Of a DNA stretch of 64,000 nt, positions 36,493 through 45,097 are shown in pieces. The notes beneath the pieces were generated by a model. The model was not told the DNA's origin. It saw only the letters and a program-made list of their open reading frames with translations, and ran no database searches. The first letter of the stretch is position 1. The number at the start of each line of letters is the position of its first letter. Source of the stretch: Catonella massiliensis (GTDB lineage: Bacteria > Bacillota > Clostridia > Lachnospirales > Lachnospiraceae); NCBI RefSeq assembly GCF_016651435.1, contig NZ_JAEPRJ010000001.1, positions 1,674,001 to 1,738,000 of the forward strand, read 5' to 3'. A program made the position numbers and the translations under genes.

Positions 36493-38448
36493 TTATTCTG
36501 CGATTTTTATAGGCTCGTTACTATATTTATACGTAATTACTTCATCGGGATAATTAAAGCTTGAGCGGGTTGAAAAGATTTCCCTTAAAAGCAATTTTCC
36601 TTTACTATCTTTTTTAAATCTATAGCTTACAAACCATCCTTGTCCATCCTCAGGTCTATTATCATAAATAACATATCCATTGTTTACATACTTATCATTA
36701 GGCTTGAAATTTTTAAATATACTTTCTCTAGCATTCCAAAATCCTGATATATAAGTCTCATCATCCATTAAAGCCTTTTCAATGTTAAAAGTTGGGTCAC
36801 CTACAGACATGCCGGCATTAACATCATAATATGCCCAATCACTTCCATTCTTTTTAACAGCTATAACATTATTTTTAAGGTCATCTTTAATTGTCCATAG
36901 GTCATACTCATTTGTCTGCTCATTCATAACCTTCATTTCTATTTCCCAAGTTGTATAAGCTTCCATATTTTTAACTATTTTTTCTTTTTCTCCTAAACTT
37001 AACAGTTCATTATTCACTATAGTTAGTTCACCAGCCGGAGCTTCAGCCTCAGCCTCTTTAATAAGGTTAGCATTATGCTTTTCAGTCTCACTAAGCATAT
37101 TATCTGTAAACTGGTCAGCCTCTATGGTTGGATGATACCAGCTTTTACTGTTAAAATAATCCTGTAAATCTTTTGCTTTAAATTTCCTACCATATCTGGC
37201 ATAAATTTCATTTCTAGCAGCTCTAAGAGTACCTTTATTCATCCCCATCAAATCCTGTTGTGATAAATATCTTGTATCGCTGTAAGGGATTATATAATCT
37301 GCATTTGCAGTATCTTCTATATTTTCTTCTATCTCCTCTTCTACAGGGTTGTCTTCTATTTTATCATTATTTTCTATTTTTTTACTGTCTACTGCTTTAT
37401 TCTTATTATTTAATTCTTCTTCGTTCTTCTTAGATTCAACCTTATTATTTTCTTTAGCCTCACTATTTTCTGCATTCTCTATATCACTTGCCTTTATCAT
37501 TTCCAAAATATCTTCCATAGAGAACTGAATATCATCTTTTCCTATAATCTTTTGCAAGACTATATTACTGGTATTTTCATCTCTTGTCTTATTGTAAATT
37601 GTCAAATTTCCAAAATTTATATTATCTTTTACTATAGTGAAGTCCATACTCATCTCTACTTCTTTACCGTCTGAATCTTTCATTGGAAAGTATCCTGTAA
37701 ACTCAACTACATCATTTCCATCTTTTTTCCCAGCTTCTGCCCACTTTGTATTTTTAAAGTATGAATCAAAGGTTTTACCTATTTCTTTATCGGGATAATT
37801 CTGAAAAGTTCCTAATTTTACTGTATCAACTGCATTATCCGCATCTTTTACAGCTTGATACATAGTTAATATCAAACCTATTACAGCAGTTGCACCAAAT
37901 ATTATACCATACTGCTTCGCATAACTGTTTGCCTGTTTATATTCTCCACTATCGTTCTTTAAATGGCTTGGATTAAAACTCATAGCAAGTTTATCCATAA
38001 CTTCATTTGCTGCCACAGCCTTTTTTAACCTTATACCCCTAAGCAGACGGTTTGAATTTAGTGTTCCTCTAGTTATTCCAAATTTTTCTCCTGAATACTC
38101 AGCAAATACTTTACCTTCCTTTAAAAAAAGTTTAACTTTTGTTTTCCCTTTTTTAGCAATCAGGTAATCTGAATATTGCTTTACAGCTAATTTATGATCT
38201 TTTTCTAATGCCTCTTTTAACATTTCTAGTGAAGAAGAACCAATATCAATTCCATCTGCATATTTATATATTAATGTGGTCAACAACTGAGTGCTTTTAT
38301 ATTCTAAATAAAGCATGTAAACTATTAATCCAAGTGGGGCTGCCAAAAATGGCAGCATTATTATATTAATCTGCATAAACTTTATAACCTTTCTGTAATC
38401 TATATTCTGCCTGATATCATTCATATTTTGGTATTTATTCCATAACAT
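36493..38448 (-). CDS. Membrane protein with YARHG domain
   Basis: 651 residues. The N-terminus has a membrane segment (about residues 28-48) and a second one near 176-196. A long acidic Glu/Asn/Lys linker follows (about 335-395). The YARHG domain (about 400-470) reads LRAARNEIYARYGRKFKAKDLQDYF. The C-terminal 180 residues form an unassigned, probably extracellular domain. YARHG proteins are envelope-associated with unknown function. The start is uncertain, with only a weak ribosome site near 38448. It follows a 61-residue membrane protein and a surface protein on the same strand, suggesting one operon. Confidence 0.75.
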   Translation of the reverse strand: MLWNKYQNMNDIRQNIDYRKVIKFMQINIIMLPFLAAPLGLIVYMLYLEYKSTQLLTTLIYKYADGIDIGSSSLEMLKEALEKDHKLAVKQYSDYLIAKKGKTKVKLFLKEGKVFAEYSGEKFGITRGTLNSNRLLRGIRLKKAVAANEVMDKLAMSFNPSHLKNDSGEYKQANSYAKQYGIIFGATAVIGLILTMYQAVKDADNAVDTVKLGTFQNYPDKEIGKTFDSYFKNTKWAEAGKKDGNDVVEFTGYFPMKDSDGKEVEMSMDFTIVKDNINFGNLTIYNKTRDENTSNIVLQKIIGKDDIQFSMEDILEMIKASDIENAENSEAKENNKVESKKNEEELNNKNKAVDSKKIENNDKIEDNPVEEEIEENIEDTANADYIIPYSDTRYLSQQDLMGMNKGTLRAARNEIYARYGRKFKAKDLQDYFNSKSWYHPTIEADQFTDNMLSETEKHNANLIKEAEAEAPAGELTIVNNELLSLGEKEKIVKNMEAYTTWEIEMKVMNEQTNEYDLWTIKDDLKNNVIAVKKNGSDWAYYDVNAGMSVGDPTFNIEKALMDDETYISGFWNARESIFKNFKPNDKYVNNGYVIYDNRPEDGQGWFVSYRFKKDSKGKLLLREIFSTRSSFNYPDEVITYKYSNEPIKIAE

Positions 38449-38477
38449 CAGGCAGAAATCTTTGTATCACCTTGTAA

Positions 38478-38663
38478 TTACTTACTAAATATGCTTTTGA
38501 GTATAGCTATAGGAATTAACGCCCAGCCTAATACAAGTGCATACCCCAATTTTTTAATAAAAAAATTAAAACCATCTGAGTATATCACTACCTTATTCTC
38601 ATAGAAAACTTTATTTACAGCCCAATATCCCGCTATTACATAAACTACCGCTAAAATTGCCAT
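38478..38663 (-). CDS. Small membrane protein
   Basis: 61 residues with two membrane segments (residues 1-17 and 37-56) around a short polar loop. GAGGTG lies five bases before ATG at 38663, so it is probably a real gene. It lies between the PPC/Big2 surface-protein gene and the YARHG gene with gaps under 50 bases. It may assist the YARHG membrane protein; no family is recognised. Confidence 0.65.
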   Translation of the reverse strand: MAILAVVYVIAGYWAVNKVFYENKVVIYSDGFNFFIKKLGYALVLGWALIPIAILKSIFSK

Positions 38664-38712
38664 ATTTTCACCTCATTTCAAATTATTAGATTAAATCTGT
38701 ACATGCTTTAGG

Positions 38713-40485
38713 TTATTCCGAACTTCCCCATTTCCCTTTAGATAAACTTGCTGAACCTGAGTAACCAATACCATATGGATCCTCATCCCAACCATCATAA
38801 AACTCAAATCCTTCTCCTAATTTACCTTTATTGCAAACATAAGCTACTTCCCAATTTTGATATTTTACGCAAAAACGATAGCTATTTTTCGTCGTATTCA
38901 TTTTTTTTATTTTCCAACGACTACTTACCTTACCATTTGTCCTATCATACTTTATAAAATAATCTCTAGTCACCTTCACATCATATCCGGCTGAGGAACT
39001 TTCACTATACCATCCTTTAATTTTATTATAGATTTTTTCAGGAACTGCATATTTTACTTTTGTTGTCTTTTTCTTCTTTACCGCTTTCACTACAATATGT
39101 ATTTCATCATATACTGTAGGGCTTTCTTTAGAAGTTGCTCTTATTATTACTTCACCTGCTTTTTTACATTTTAGTACTCCATTTTTATAGACTGTTGCTA
39201 TTTTCTTGTCTATGGACTTCCAGATTATCGTCTTATCACTTGCATTTTCAGGTGAAATCTTAGCAGTTAATGTATACTTATCTCCAACCTTAAAGTTAGT
39301 TTTTTTGCTTGTAATCTTAACCTCATCTGCTAAAACTTTCTCTTCAAATGCACACATAATAGAATAATCTACATGAGAGTCATGTTTAGCATCGTCACTA
39401 AAATAATCATATCCATCATAAACTCTTATATAATAATCACCCTTAGCTAAGACTTTTTCTTTTCCGTAAACAGTAGGATTATCTTCTGATTTTATTATAT
39501 CTAATACTTTTCCATTTTCGTTTAATAATTCTGCTGTAAATAACCCTTTTGCCTTTTGTCTTGGGGTAATCATTTGAAGTTGTGCTTTTCCTGTACTCTC
39601 TAAAGTAAATTTATAATAATCTTCGTCTATTATCTTTCTACTTTCTGTTTCAACTAGTTCATTCAAATTTCCAGTATACTTCTTATTTACTGTTATCTTA
39701 TTAGCAGTATCCTTAGTATCATTTTTTTCTACTTCAAATTCATCTCCTGCTTCTTCTTTATAAACTGCCTTTAGCGAATAATTATAAACATTAGTTGAAA
39801 TTTTGATATAATAGACTCCTTTATCTACTCTAACTCTTTCGGTTTCATAATTTTCTCTCAACCTGACTTTTGCGCTTGCACCATTGATTCCTGCAATTTG
39901 TTCCAGATTACCATCAGGTAGTTCAAAATATAATTCGTATCCCATATAAGAACGATCATTATCGCTATAAGCTCCTATACTTAATTCTGTATACAAACTT
40001 CCTTTTTCTGTAATAACTATTTTATAATAATCTTTGTCAAACACTGAACCCATTCCACCTTTGTATAACATATTAGGCAGAATTACATTTGCAGTATCAA
40101 AACTATCATTATCCTCTTGCTCATACTCTGAAGCCAGTTCAGGTATAAATTTCATTTTATCTCCAGTTAAAATATCAAACTCATATTCACCTGCTGGAAC
40201 ACGCCTAAAATGAGTACTATCATCACCTTCCATGACTCCATATACTTTTTTATTATTTTTAGGATAAAGTCTGTCCCTATAGCCTTGTGTGCACTCAATC
40301 CTTCCCGGACTTGGAACAATATATGTACCTGACTCAGTCACTTCTTGATATGGTACTAAGACAGTTGGGGCATTTACTCCAGTCTCTGAGGCTTCTACAG
40401 CCATAGTATTTAGTGAATATACTCCGAATACCATTAACAATGATAAAATAAAATAAATAACTTTACTTTCTCTAAATCTCTTCAT
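38713..40485 (-). CDS. Secreted surface protein with PPC-like and Big2 domains
   Basis: 590 residues. A Sec signal peptide (cleavage near VEA, residue 32) is followed by two pre-peptidase C-terminal-like beta domains (about 140-235 with NDSFDTAN..DKDYYKI, and 252-375 with NDTKDTAN..DEDYYKF). A bacterial Ig-like Big2 domain follows (about 388-462: KTIIWKSIDKKIATVYKNG). A basic linker and a C-terminal 100-residue unassigned domain complete it. No catalytic domain is seen. It is probably cell-surface adhesive or structural. AAAGGGA precedes the ATG. Confidence 0.83.
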   Translation of the reverse strand: MKRFRESKVIYFILSLLMVFGVYSLNTMAVEASETGVNAPTVLVPYQEVTESGTYIVPSPGRIECTQGYRDRLYPKNNKKVYGVMEGDDSTHFRRVPAGEYEFDILTGDKMKFIPELASEYEQEDNDSFDTANVILPNMLYKGGMGSVFDKDYYKIVITEKGSLYTELSIGAYSDNDRSYMGYELYFELPDGNLEQIAGINGASAKVRLRENYETERVRVDKGVYYIKISTNVYNYSLKAVYKEEAGDEFEVEKNDTKDTANKITVNKKYTGNLNELVETESRKIIDEDYYKFTLESTGKAQLQMITPRQKAKGLFTAELLNENGKVLDIIKSEDNPTVYGKEKVLAKGDYYIRVYDGYDYFSDDAKHDSHVDYSIMCAFEEKVLADEVKITSKKTNFKVGDKYTLTAKISPENASDKTIIWKSIDKKIATVYKNGVLKCKKAGEVIIRATSKESPTVYDEIHIVVKAVKKKKTTKVKYAVPEKIYNKIKGWYSESSSAGYDVKVTRDYFIKYDRTNGKVSSRWKIKKMNTTKNSYRFCVKYQNWEVAYVCNKGKLGEGFEFYDGWDEDPYGIGYSGSASLSKGKWGSSE

Positions 40486-40732
40486 CTTTTATCCCTTTCA
40501 TGTTTTTTCTTATTTAGGATATAGCTTAATGCTCCTTTCCTCCTTTCTTTAGCCTGTACATCTTAAACTTGTGCAACTATATCCTTATGACCTATTACAG
40601 CACTTTTATTATAATAATAGACCTATTAGTTATATCGGCTGATAGTTACCTTTTATTAACTCATTAAACATTTTTCTTACTCTATAGCAAAAAAATAAAA
40701 GCCCTACAATATATGTAGAACTCTTGAACATT

Positions 40733-40764
40733 ATCTATAATAGGAAAATGTTCCTATTATAGAT
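40733..40764. repeat. Perfect 14-bp inverted repeat
   Basis: ATCTATAATAGGAA-aatg-TTCCTATTATAGAT in an otherwise gene-free 466-base gap (40486-40951). It could be a dyad operator or a terminator without T tract. A second hairpin with a T-rich minus-strand tail lies at 40692-40726 and probably ends the truncated uvrB transcript. Confidence 0.6.
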
Positions 40765-40951
40765 TTAATATTCCTAAATTCAAAAACTCCCTAATATAAC
40801 TCTCAAATCTATTTCTCTTACAAAAAGTCACCTGTATCATATATCCTGACTACTCATATATATTACACCTAATACCATATAGTACAAAAATAATGTACTA
40901 AATACCCCTAAACAGACTGTTAAACCCACCAAATCAGTACCATTCATGCTA

Positions 40952-41221
40952 CTACACAAAGTATTCTACCGCGTTCTCAGGGAAGAATTCTTTGAACTCA
41001 CCATAGAGCTGAGCTGCTAAGGTTTTGTTGTGTGAAATGACAAGGGTGGGGAGGTTAAGTTTGGCTATGAAATTTGCCATCGTAAATGTCTTGCCTGAAC
41101 CCGTATCCCCAAGCAGGGTCTGGAACTGGTTCCCCTCTTTGAAGCCTGTGGCAAGCTCTTCTATGGCCTGTGGCTGGTCTCCCGTTGGGGCATATTCGCT
41201 ATGTAAAATGAAGTGGTCCAT
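40952..41221 (-). pseudogene. uvrB: uvrB 5' fragment
   Basis: 89 codons match the start of excinuclease subunit Uvr[21 protein letters not shown], the Walker A loop [15 protein letters not shown], and [20 protein letters not shown]. The frame then hits tandem stops right after VEYFV, where intact UvrB continues into its beta-hairpin. AGGAG and a normal ATG are kept. The remaining ~570 codons are absent. It is a truncated copy, presumably of a complete gene elsewhere. Confidence 0.9.
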
Positions 41222-41292
41222 GGTTTAATTCTCCTAAAACAATCTTCTATTTAAGTATCAATATAGTATACTTAGGTTAAAAAGTATATAAA

Positions 41293-41327
41293 ATAAGAGC
41301 CTGGAAAATTGTGGTTTCAAGGCTCCT
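41293..41327 (-). terminator. Terminator behind the Rpn remnant
   Basis: GAGCCTtgaa / ttccAGGCTC stem (41315-41324/41296-41305) followed by TTATTTTAT on the minus strand. Confidence 0.68.
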
Positions 41328-41358
41328 ATGTTATGTTTTGTTATAATTCATTGTATTG

Positions 41359-41580
41359 CTATGCTTTTGCTGTCTCATGCTCGTTAATTATCTTCTTTAT
41401 TTCTTCTACACTCTTATCAGTGGCGATTGAAATTTGTTCTAATGAGAAATTATTACTGTGCATGTTCAGCACAACATTTTCAATCGCCTTTTCCGTAGCC
41501 TTTTCTGCAGCTCTTTCTTCAATTCCTAAGCTCAAGTTACACATAGTATCCACTTCCTCACCAACAGCATCTAAATAACT
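41359..41580 (-). pseudogene. C-terminal remnant of an Rpn-family protein
   Basis: About 70 codons (..EEVDTMCNLSLGIEERAAEKA..FSLEQISIATDKSVEEIKKII) parallel the C-terminus of the Rpn-family gene directly upstream (EVDTMCNLSQGI..YTLEQISEVAEKSVPEIEEII). Nothing corresponding to the nuclease domain is present. It is a diverged partial tandem duplicate. Confidence 0.75.
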
Positions 41581-41588
41581 TGTAACTA

Positions 41589-42569
41589 TTACGCTAAAAC
41601 CGAATTATTATCTATAATCTCTTCGATTTCTGGGACACTTTTTTCTGCTACTTCAGATATCTGCTCCAAAGTATATCCTTTTTGATGCATCTTCATAATA
41701 AAGTCTATCAAATTCTTTTCTGTTACCTTTGCTGTTACTTCTGCTGTTACTTCTGCTGTTACCCTATCCACTATTCCCTGGCTTAAGTTACACATAGTAT
41801 CCACTTCCTTTCTAAAATCGTTGCTAAGAGGAATCTTATATTCCTTTTCTATAATATCCAGTTTCTCATTTTCTCTCAATCTGTCTGACAATAAAGCTCC
41901 TATCAATCGATGTAACTCATACTTTTCATCATGTTCAGGAAGCTCATTTGTCACTCCAAGCATTACGATATTAAGCAAGTCTTCGTTTCCCTTCCAGTCA
42001 CAAGGCTCTAACATCTCATCTTTTTTAAGGTGAAAATGGCTTAGACTATTATTACTCATATTCATACATACCCAGATACTGAATACCTGCTTTATATCGT
42101 CATAGTTTGTATTTACAAAATCTCTTTCCTTTTGTGACGATATAAGTCTACTCACGTAGAAGATTGCTCTATTTAGTATCTTATATGAAACAGGTTCATC
42201 CTTTTGAGCCTCAACATTCACTATTATCTGTGAAAGTCCATTCTTTAAGCGTACATAAAATATAATATCAAACCTAATCAACCCTTCGTTTGCTTCCACA
42301 TTCTCAGAGTTCAAGCCTTTAACTCTTTGTCCTGACTCATCTGTTCTTTCTATATTGGTTAGTCCAGGTTCTACCGGTACAATACCTATCTTAGGCTCTC
42401 CTTCGATGTATGTCACTATATCATTAGGATTCATACCTTTAAACTCATCGACTGTTTTTGCTAAAATATGAGCCAATATGTGTTTCTCTGACAATATTCT
42501 CTTCACTCGATTATCATACTGTGCCTTGTCTCCAGCGACATTTACTGCGTTTTTTATCTCTGTATTCAA
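41589..42569 (-). CDS. Rpn-family PD-(D/E)XK nuclease / putative transposase
   Basis: 326 residues. The N-terminal nuclease-like core contains IRFDIIFYVRLKNG..IIVNVEAQKDEP, where D and ExQ fit the PD-(D/E)XK pattern. A helical middle region and a C-terminus with short repeats (VTAEVTAEVTAKVTEK) end in a helical LEQISEVAEKSVPEIEEI motif. Rpn proteins promote RecA-independent recombination and have been linked to phage defence. The start is TTG at 42569 with GGGGGA upstream. A truncated copy of its C-terminus follows. Confidence 0.83.
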   Translation of the reverse strand: MNTEIKNAVNVAGDKAQYDNRVKRILSEKHILAHILAKTVDEFKGMNPNDIVTYIEGEPKIGIVPVEPGLTNIERTDESGQRVKGLNSENVEANEGLIRFDIIFYVRLKNGLSQIIVNVEAQKDEPVSYKILNRAIFYVSRLISSQKERDFVNTNYDDIKQVFSIWVCMNMSNNSLSHFHLKKDEMLEPCDWKGNEDLLNIVMLGVTNELPEHDEKYELHRLIGALLSDRLRENEKLDIIEKEYKIPLSNDFRKEVDTMCNLSQGIVDRVTAEVTAEVTAKVTEKNLIDFIMKMHQKGYTLEQISEVAEKSVPEIEEIIDNNSVLA

Positions 42570-42854
42570 TATTACTTTCCCCCTAACCCTTCTTTACATC
42601 ATTATAAGCTAAATCTAGATAATAAGCAACTTGAAAAATGAATAACAAATAGCTTTGTTATTTGAAAAAGTAAAGTCCGCATTGGTACGGATTTTACTTA
42701 TTCCGAATACCAGTATTAACTCACTGGACTTTACTAATTCTAAAGATTGTATGTATAGCTATGGAGTTTACTGATTACATGTTTTAAATATATATATGGT
42801 GTGAGAACTCATTGGGTTAGGGTTATATATTATAAACCAAAGGAGTTTTTAACT

Positions 42855-43337
42855 ATGAGCAAATACTTACATCTTTCTTTAGGCATGCGTTCCGATATAG
42901 AGGTTATGCTTGCTAAAAAATTAGTTTCAATAGGATTGTATGCTTAAGCCTCCATATGTATGCAACGGATGCCAAGATAGAAAAAAGTGCTACTGAAAAA
43001 AATACTCTATCGGGCAATAAATGCAGATAACAGGTACAGGAAAACGTTATCTGAGTCAAGAACAGGTGTTAATATAACTGAGGAAGAAATTAAACATTTA
43101 GACGGAATAGTTAGTCTGCTTTTGCTAAAAGGTCAGTCTATAAGACATATTTTTAATAACCATTCCGATGAAATCATGATTTCTGATAAAACACTTTACT
43201 CATACGTTAACAACAGCCTGTTTACTGCCAGAAACATTGATATGCCACGCACTGTAAGAATGAGTCCAAGAAAAAATAAGAGCAAGACATTAAAGATAGA
43301 TAAGTCGTACAAAATTCTATGTGAGCACATTATATAG
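42855..43337 (+). pseudogene. IS30-family transposase remnant
   Basis: Starts at ATG 42855 with AAGGAG upstream and reads KYLHLSLGMRSDIEVML, then stops. Another frame gives KPPYVCNGCQDRKKCY, and a third (from about 42987) gives LKKILYRAINADNRYRK..IRHIFNNHSDE..TLYSYVNNSLFTARNIDMPR. This is the N-terminal half of an IS30-type transposase with two frameshifts and no catalytic domain. It is dead. Confidence 0.82.
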
Positions 43338-43367
43338 CCCTACAACTTATTACATTCATAAATCTAT

Positions 43368-43464
43368 GGTGCCAGCTCCGAATGATAAATTCTAAGCGAG
43401 CGCATTAGGCGGAGCGTAGCGGATGCCGGAGCGAGTCTGAAATGTTATCATTCGGAGCGTCACT
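43368..43464. repeat. 97-bp palindromic repeat, copy 2 (inverted)
   Basis: Inverted relative to 34896-34992, with three mismatches in 97. Its terminal arms GCTCCGAATGATAA and TTATCATTCGGAGC are a perfect 14-bp inverted repeat. The two copies enclose 8.4 kb. Confidence 0.9.
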
Positions 43465-43544
43465 GCGAGGGTAGATAGCTAATGATATTAAATTATTAAT
43501 GATATTTCCCTTATCTTATGTTATCATTTTAAAAGGAGGTTGTT

Positions 43545-44504
43545 ATGATTAAGAAAATTATCGCACTTTGTGCATTTACACTTATTCTCTATGGATGTAA
43601 GGGAACTGCTGTTTCCAATGCTTCATCACAGGCTGAGCCATCTTTAGCAGGTGCAGAGCAAGGTAGCGTTTCTGATTCAGCTTCACAGGCAGATACAGCT
43701 AACAATTCCTCTATTCTAGCAAATGCTAGTAAAACTGAGGAAGAAGCACAGTCATTTGTGCATCCTTCCGGTAAGACTCTAGCAAAACGAATACTTACTC
43801 CTAAGGGCTATAAACGAACAAAGGCTAAAAAAGGAAGCTTTGAAGCATTTCTTAGAAACTATAAATTAAAGCCTGACGGTTCTCCCGTACTTTTATATGA
43901 TGGGCGTGAAAAAGGGAATCAGTCTGCCCATATAGCAGTCTTTAAGCTCCCTATAGAAAACGAAGACCTCCAGCAGTGCGCAGATTCAATTATGAGGGTT
44001 TACGGTGAATATTATTATGGCAAAAAAGCATATGATAAAATCACCTTCCCTCTGGGAAATGGCTTTATAGCTGATTTTTATAAATGGAGAAGAGGATATT
44101 CAATTAGCGTGAGCGGTAATAAGATTGCTTGGGTTTATTCTTCAAAAAATGACAGCAGTTATGACTCTTTTAAGAGATTTATGAGGATAGTTTTTGCCTA
44201 CTCAGGTACTTTGAATATGGACTATTCCTCTAAGAAGATAAAGCTGTCTGAAGCTCGGGTTGGGGATATATTTGTAAGGGGCGGGAGTCCCGGCCATGTG
44301 GTTATGATTGCAGACATCTGTAAGAACAAAAAAGGTAAAAAGGCTTATCTTCTGGCACAGGGCTATCTACCTGCCCAAGAGTTTCAGCTTCTTAAGAATC
44401 CTCTTCATGAGGATAACCCTTGGTACTTTGAAGAGGAGATTAAATATCCCCTTAGAACCCCCGAGTATTCTTTTGATAAGGGAAGTCTCAGAAGATATAA
44501 ATAA
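43545..44504 (+). CDS. DUF4846 lipoprotein
   Basis: 319 residues. Signal peptide with lipobox LYGC (Cys18), then a Ser/Ala-rich linker of about 60 residues. A DUF4846 domain follows (about residues 75-315) with the typical ILTPKGYKRT, SFEAFLRNYKLKPDGSPV, FPLGNGFIADFYKWRRGY and SPGHVVMIADI stretches; the last resembles a Cys-less NlpC/P60-like fold. It is anchored outside the membrane. AAAAGGAGG precedes the ATG. It is monocistronic, outside the repeat-bounded island. Its function is unknown. Confidence 0.88.
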   Translation: MIKKIIALCAFTLILYGCKGTAVSNASSQAEPSLAGAEQGSVSDSASQADTANNSSILANASKTEEEAQSFVHPSGKTLAKRILTPKGYKRTKAKKGSFEAFLRNYKLKPDGSPVLLYDGREKGNQSAHIAVFKLPIENEDLQQCADSIMRVYGEYYYGKKAYDKITFPLGNGFIADFYKWRRGYSISVSGNKIAWVYSSKNDSSYDSFKRFMRIVFAYSGTLNMDYSSKKIKLSEARVGDIFVRGGSPGHVVMIADICKNKKGKKAYLLAQGYLPAQEFQLLKNPLHEDNPWYFEEEIKYPLRTPEYSFDKGSLRRYK

Positions 44505-44567
44505 TTTCATTTTGCTAATCTTTAAATTTTATCGTTTACAAAACTAATATTTATCTTAGCCGTTGTT

Positions 44568-44614
44568 TATAAAACGAGGGTGAAGTCCGGTTTAAGGATT
44601 CCACCCTCGTTTAT
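44568..44614. terminator. Bidirectional terminator
   Basis: AAACGAGGGTG..CACCCTCGTTT hairpin between the convergent DUF4846 gene and the following minus-strand gene, with T tracts on both sides. Confidence 0.85.
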
Positions 44615-44617
44615 TAT

Positions 44618-45031
44618 TTACTGGTTCTTATTCATCTCACTGCTTTTTTTACATCTCATAACAATTTCATACGCTCCCATTAAAATAGTTATAAGCATTA
44701 AAATATAGCATATTGCTGTAATTATCACATTTTGTTTTGATACTAATACTAATAATAAATAGGATACAGATAAACACATCAGCACAAGTAACTGAATTGT
44801 CGCAAATTTAGAGCCTAAATCAAACTCTTCATATTCTTTTGCGACATAAGTTCCTTTTTTCTTAAGTATCAGTTCTTCATATAGGACTTTTACAGCTAAA
44901 ACCAGACTTACAGCAATCGCTAATATCCCCCATGCAAAAAACACAGGGTTGTCAGAATTAATAAAGATACCCATTCCACTTCCTAGCACTATAGTAAGAA
45001 GTAATCTTTTATCCATATTCTCTTTTTTCAT
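44618..45031 (-). CDS. Small membrane protein, four segments
   Basis: 137 residues with four predicted membrane segments (about 8-26, 30-50, 78-98, 104-124) and a charged cytoplasmic loop (LKKKGTYVAKEYEEFD). No family is recognised. The layout is similar to the 146-residue protein at 59046-59486, which may be a distant relative. It lies between a terminator and glyS, on the same strand as glyS. Confidence 0.68.
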   Translation of the reverse strand: MKKENMDKRLLLTIVLGSGMGIFINSDNPVFFAWGILAIAVSLVLAVKVLYEELILKKKGTYVAKEYEEFDLGSKFATIQLLVLMCLSVSYLLLVLVSKQNVIITAICYILMLITILMGAYEIVMRCKKSSEMNKNQ

Positions 45032-45097
45032 ATAATATCCTTTGCTTAAATAAGTTATAAAAAAACTAATGCTTGCCTTTAATCTTAAATTCTGTAA

